This document shows, piece after piece, positions 53,023-53,263 of a DNA stretch of 53,263 nucleotides. Under the pieces are notes generated by a model. The model was not told where the DNA came from. It ran no database searches and saw nothing but the letters and a program-made list of their open reading frames with translations. Source of the DNA: CAZHAC01 sp964383855 (lineage in GTDB: Bacteria; Chloroflexota; Dormibacteria; Dormibacterales; Dormibacteraceae); NCBI GenBank assembly GCA_964383855.1, contig CAYLIP010000008.1:1-53263 (forward strand), written 5' to 3'. Positions within the stretch are counted from its first letter, which is position 1, and the number at the start of each line of letters is the position of its first letter. The translations under genes and the position numbers were made by a program.

Positions 53023-53263
53023 ATGGCAGTAGCTAACCCCAACTTTGAGCAGCTGATGCGCAACGGCGAGCTGATCGAGTCGACGTCCGAGATGACGCCT
53101 GAGTACCTGAAGGAGCTCAAGCACACACTGATCGTCTCCGGCGATACCGAGCTGATCTCGGCTCCCGCCTACTACCTGGCGGCCAAGCGCGCTCCGAGCA
53201 TCAACGCTTTCATGACCGGCATGGCGATCATCCAGGACGAGCTCGCGCACGCCCACATCGCCT
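53023..53263 (+). CDS. Phenylacetyl-CoA oxygenase-like di-iron protein (3' truncated)
   Basis: The first 80 residues of a ferritin-like di-iron protein. MTPEYLKELKHTLIVSGDTELISAPAYYLAAKRAPS and MTGMAIIQDELAHAHIA resemble the N-terminal helices of PaaA/PaaC-type subunits. The DELAHAH segment provides an ExxH metal-ligand motif. Such proteins epoxidise aromatic acyl-CoA compounds in a multi-subunit complex. GAGGTGGAG directly precedes the ATG at 53023. The rest of the gene, and any operon partners, lie beyond the window. Assignment to a specific subunit is uncertain. Confidence 0.7.
   Translation, partial: MAVANPNFEQLMRNGELIESTSEMTPEYLKELKHTLIVSGDTELISAPAYYLAAKRAPSINAFMTGMAIIQDELAHAHIA

Overview
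The window is a GC-rich chromosomal stretch with tightly packed genes on both strands. Two runs of exactly 100 Ns (16375-16474 and 24035-24134) mark it as a draft scaffold. Gene content includes a class A PBP, a MerR/HspR-like regulator, a DUF2342 zinc protease, OtsA/OtsB trehalose genes, an Rv0501-like epimerase, acyl-CoA carboxylase and a Paa-type di-iron protein. Together with the common lack of Shine-Dalgarno sequences, this points to the Actinomycetota/Chloroflexota/Dormibacterota side of the bacterial tree. That placement is inference; there is no rRNA or marker protein in the window to settle it.

Layout. 1-3953: a partial gene, a HEAT-like protein, a small unknown protein and an ABC1 kinase, interleaved with four copies of an intergenic element about 157 nt long (a fifth lies at 52625-52780). 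3954-13002: SDR, heme-binding-like protein, RNA ligase/phosphodiesterase, small membrane protein, divergent transglycosylase, DAO oxidoreductase plus agmatinase-like hydrolase, CvpA, an orphan ParA-like ATPase with a small partner, DMT transporter, a 32-residue membrane microprotein and an MBL hydrolase. 13064-24916: one long minus-strand operon that encodes a peptide ABC transporter (binding protein, two permeases, two ATPases), three tandem paralogous M20 peptidases, PyrE and a dihydroorotase-like enzyme. It looks like a peptide uptake and hydrolysis unit with two pyrimidine genes at its end.

25049-34111: YlxP-like protein, CoA-transferase, SDRs, Ski2-like helicase, epimerase, a possible deoxyribosyltransferase-fold protein, HAD phosphatase, DUF2342 protease and two small zinc-ribbon proteins. 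34515-41966: HspR-like regulator with a strong terminator, class A PBP, OtsB/OtsA, a coiled-coil protein, CPBP membrane protease and Ca2+/H+ antiporter. 42016-53263: crotonase and carboxyltransferase, a minus-strand group (cytosine deaminase-like, tartrate/malate dehydrogenase-like, esterase, FMN-binding protein) divergent from a cytosine permease, then Maf, UvrD/PcrA, tRNA-His and a truncated Paa-type gene.

Two genome-wide habits stand out. First, many genes have a TAnnnT box only 6-10 nt before the start codon and no Shine-Dalgarno, as expected for leaderless transcripts. Several divergent gene pairs share only 12-22 nt. Second, several genes have no ATG/GTG/TTG where homology puts their N terminus. 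The best candidate for an undescribed system is the fixed-length intergenic element family. It has a conserved 12-bp closing stem, conserved unpaired-looking purine boxes and constant spacing across copies whose interiors have diverged.
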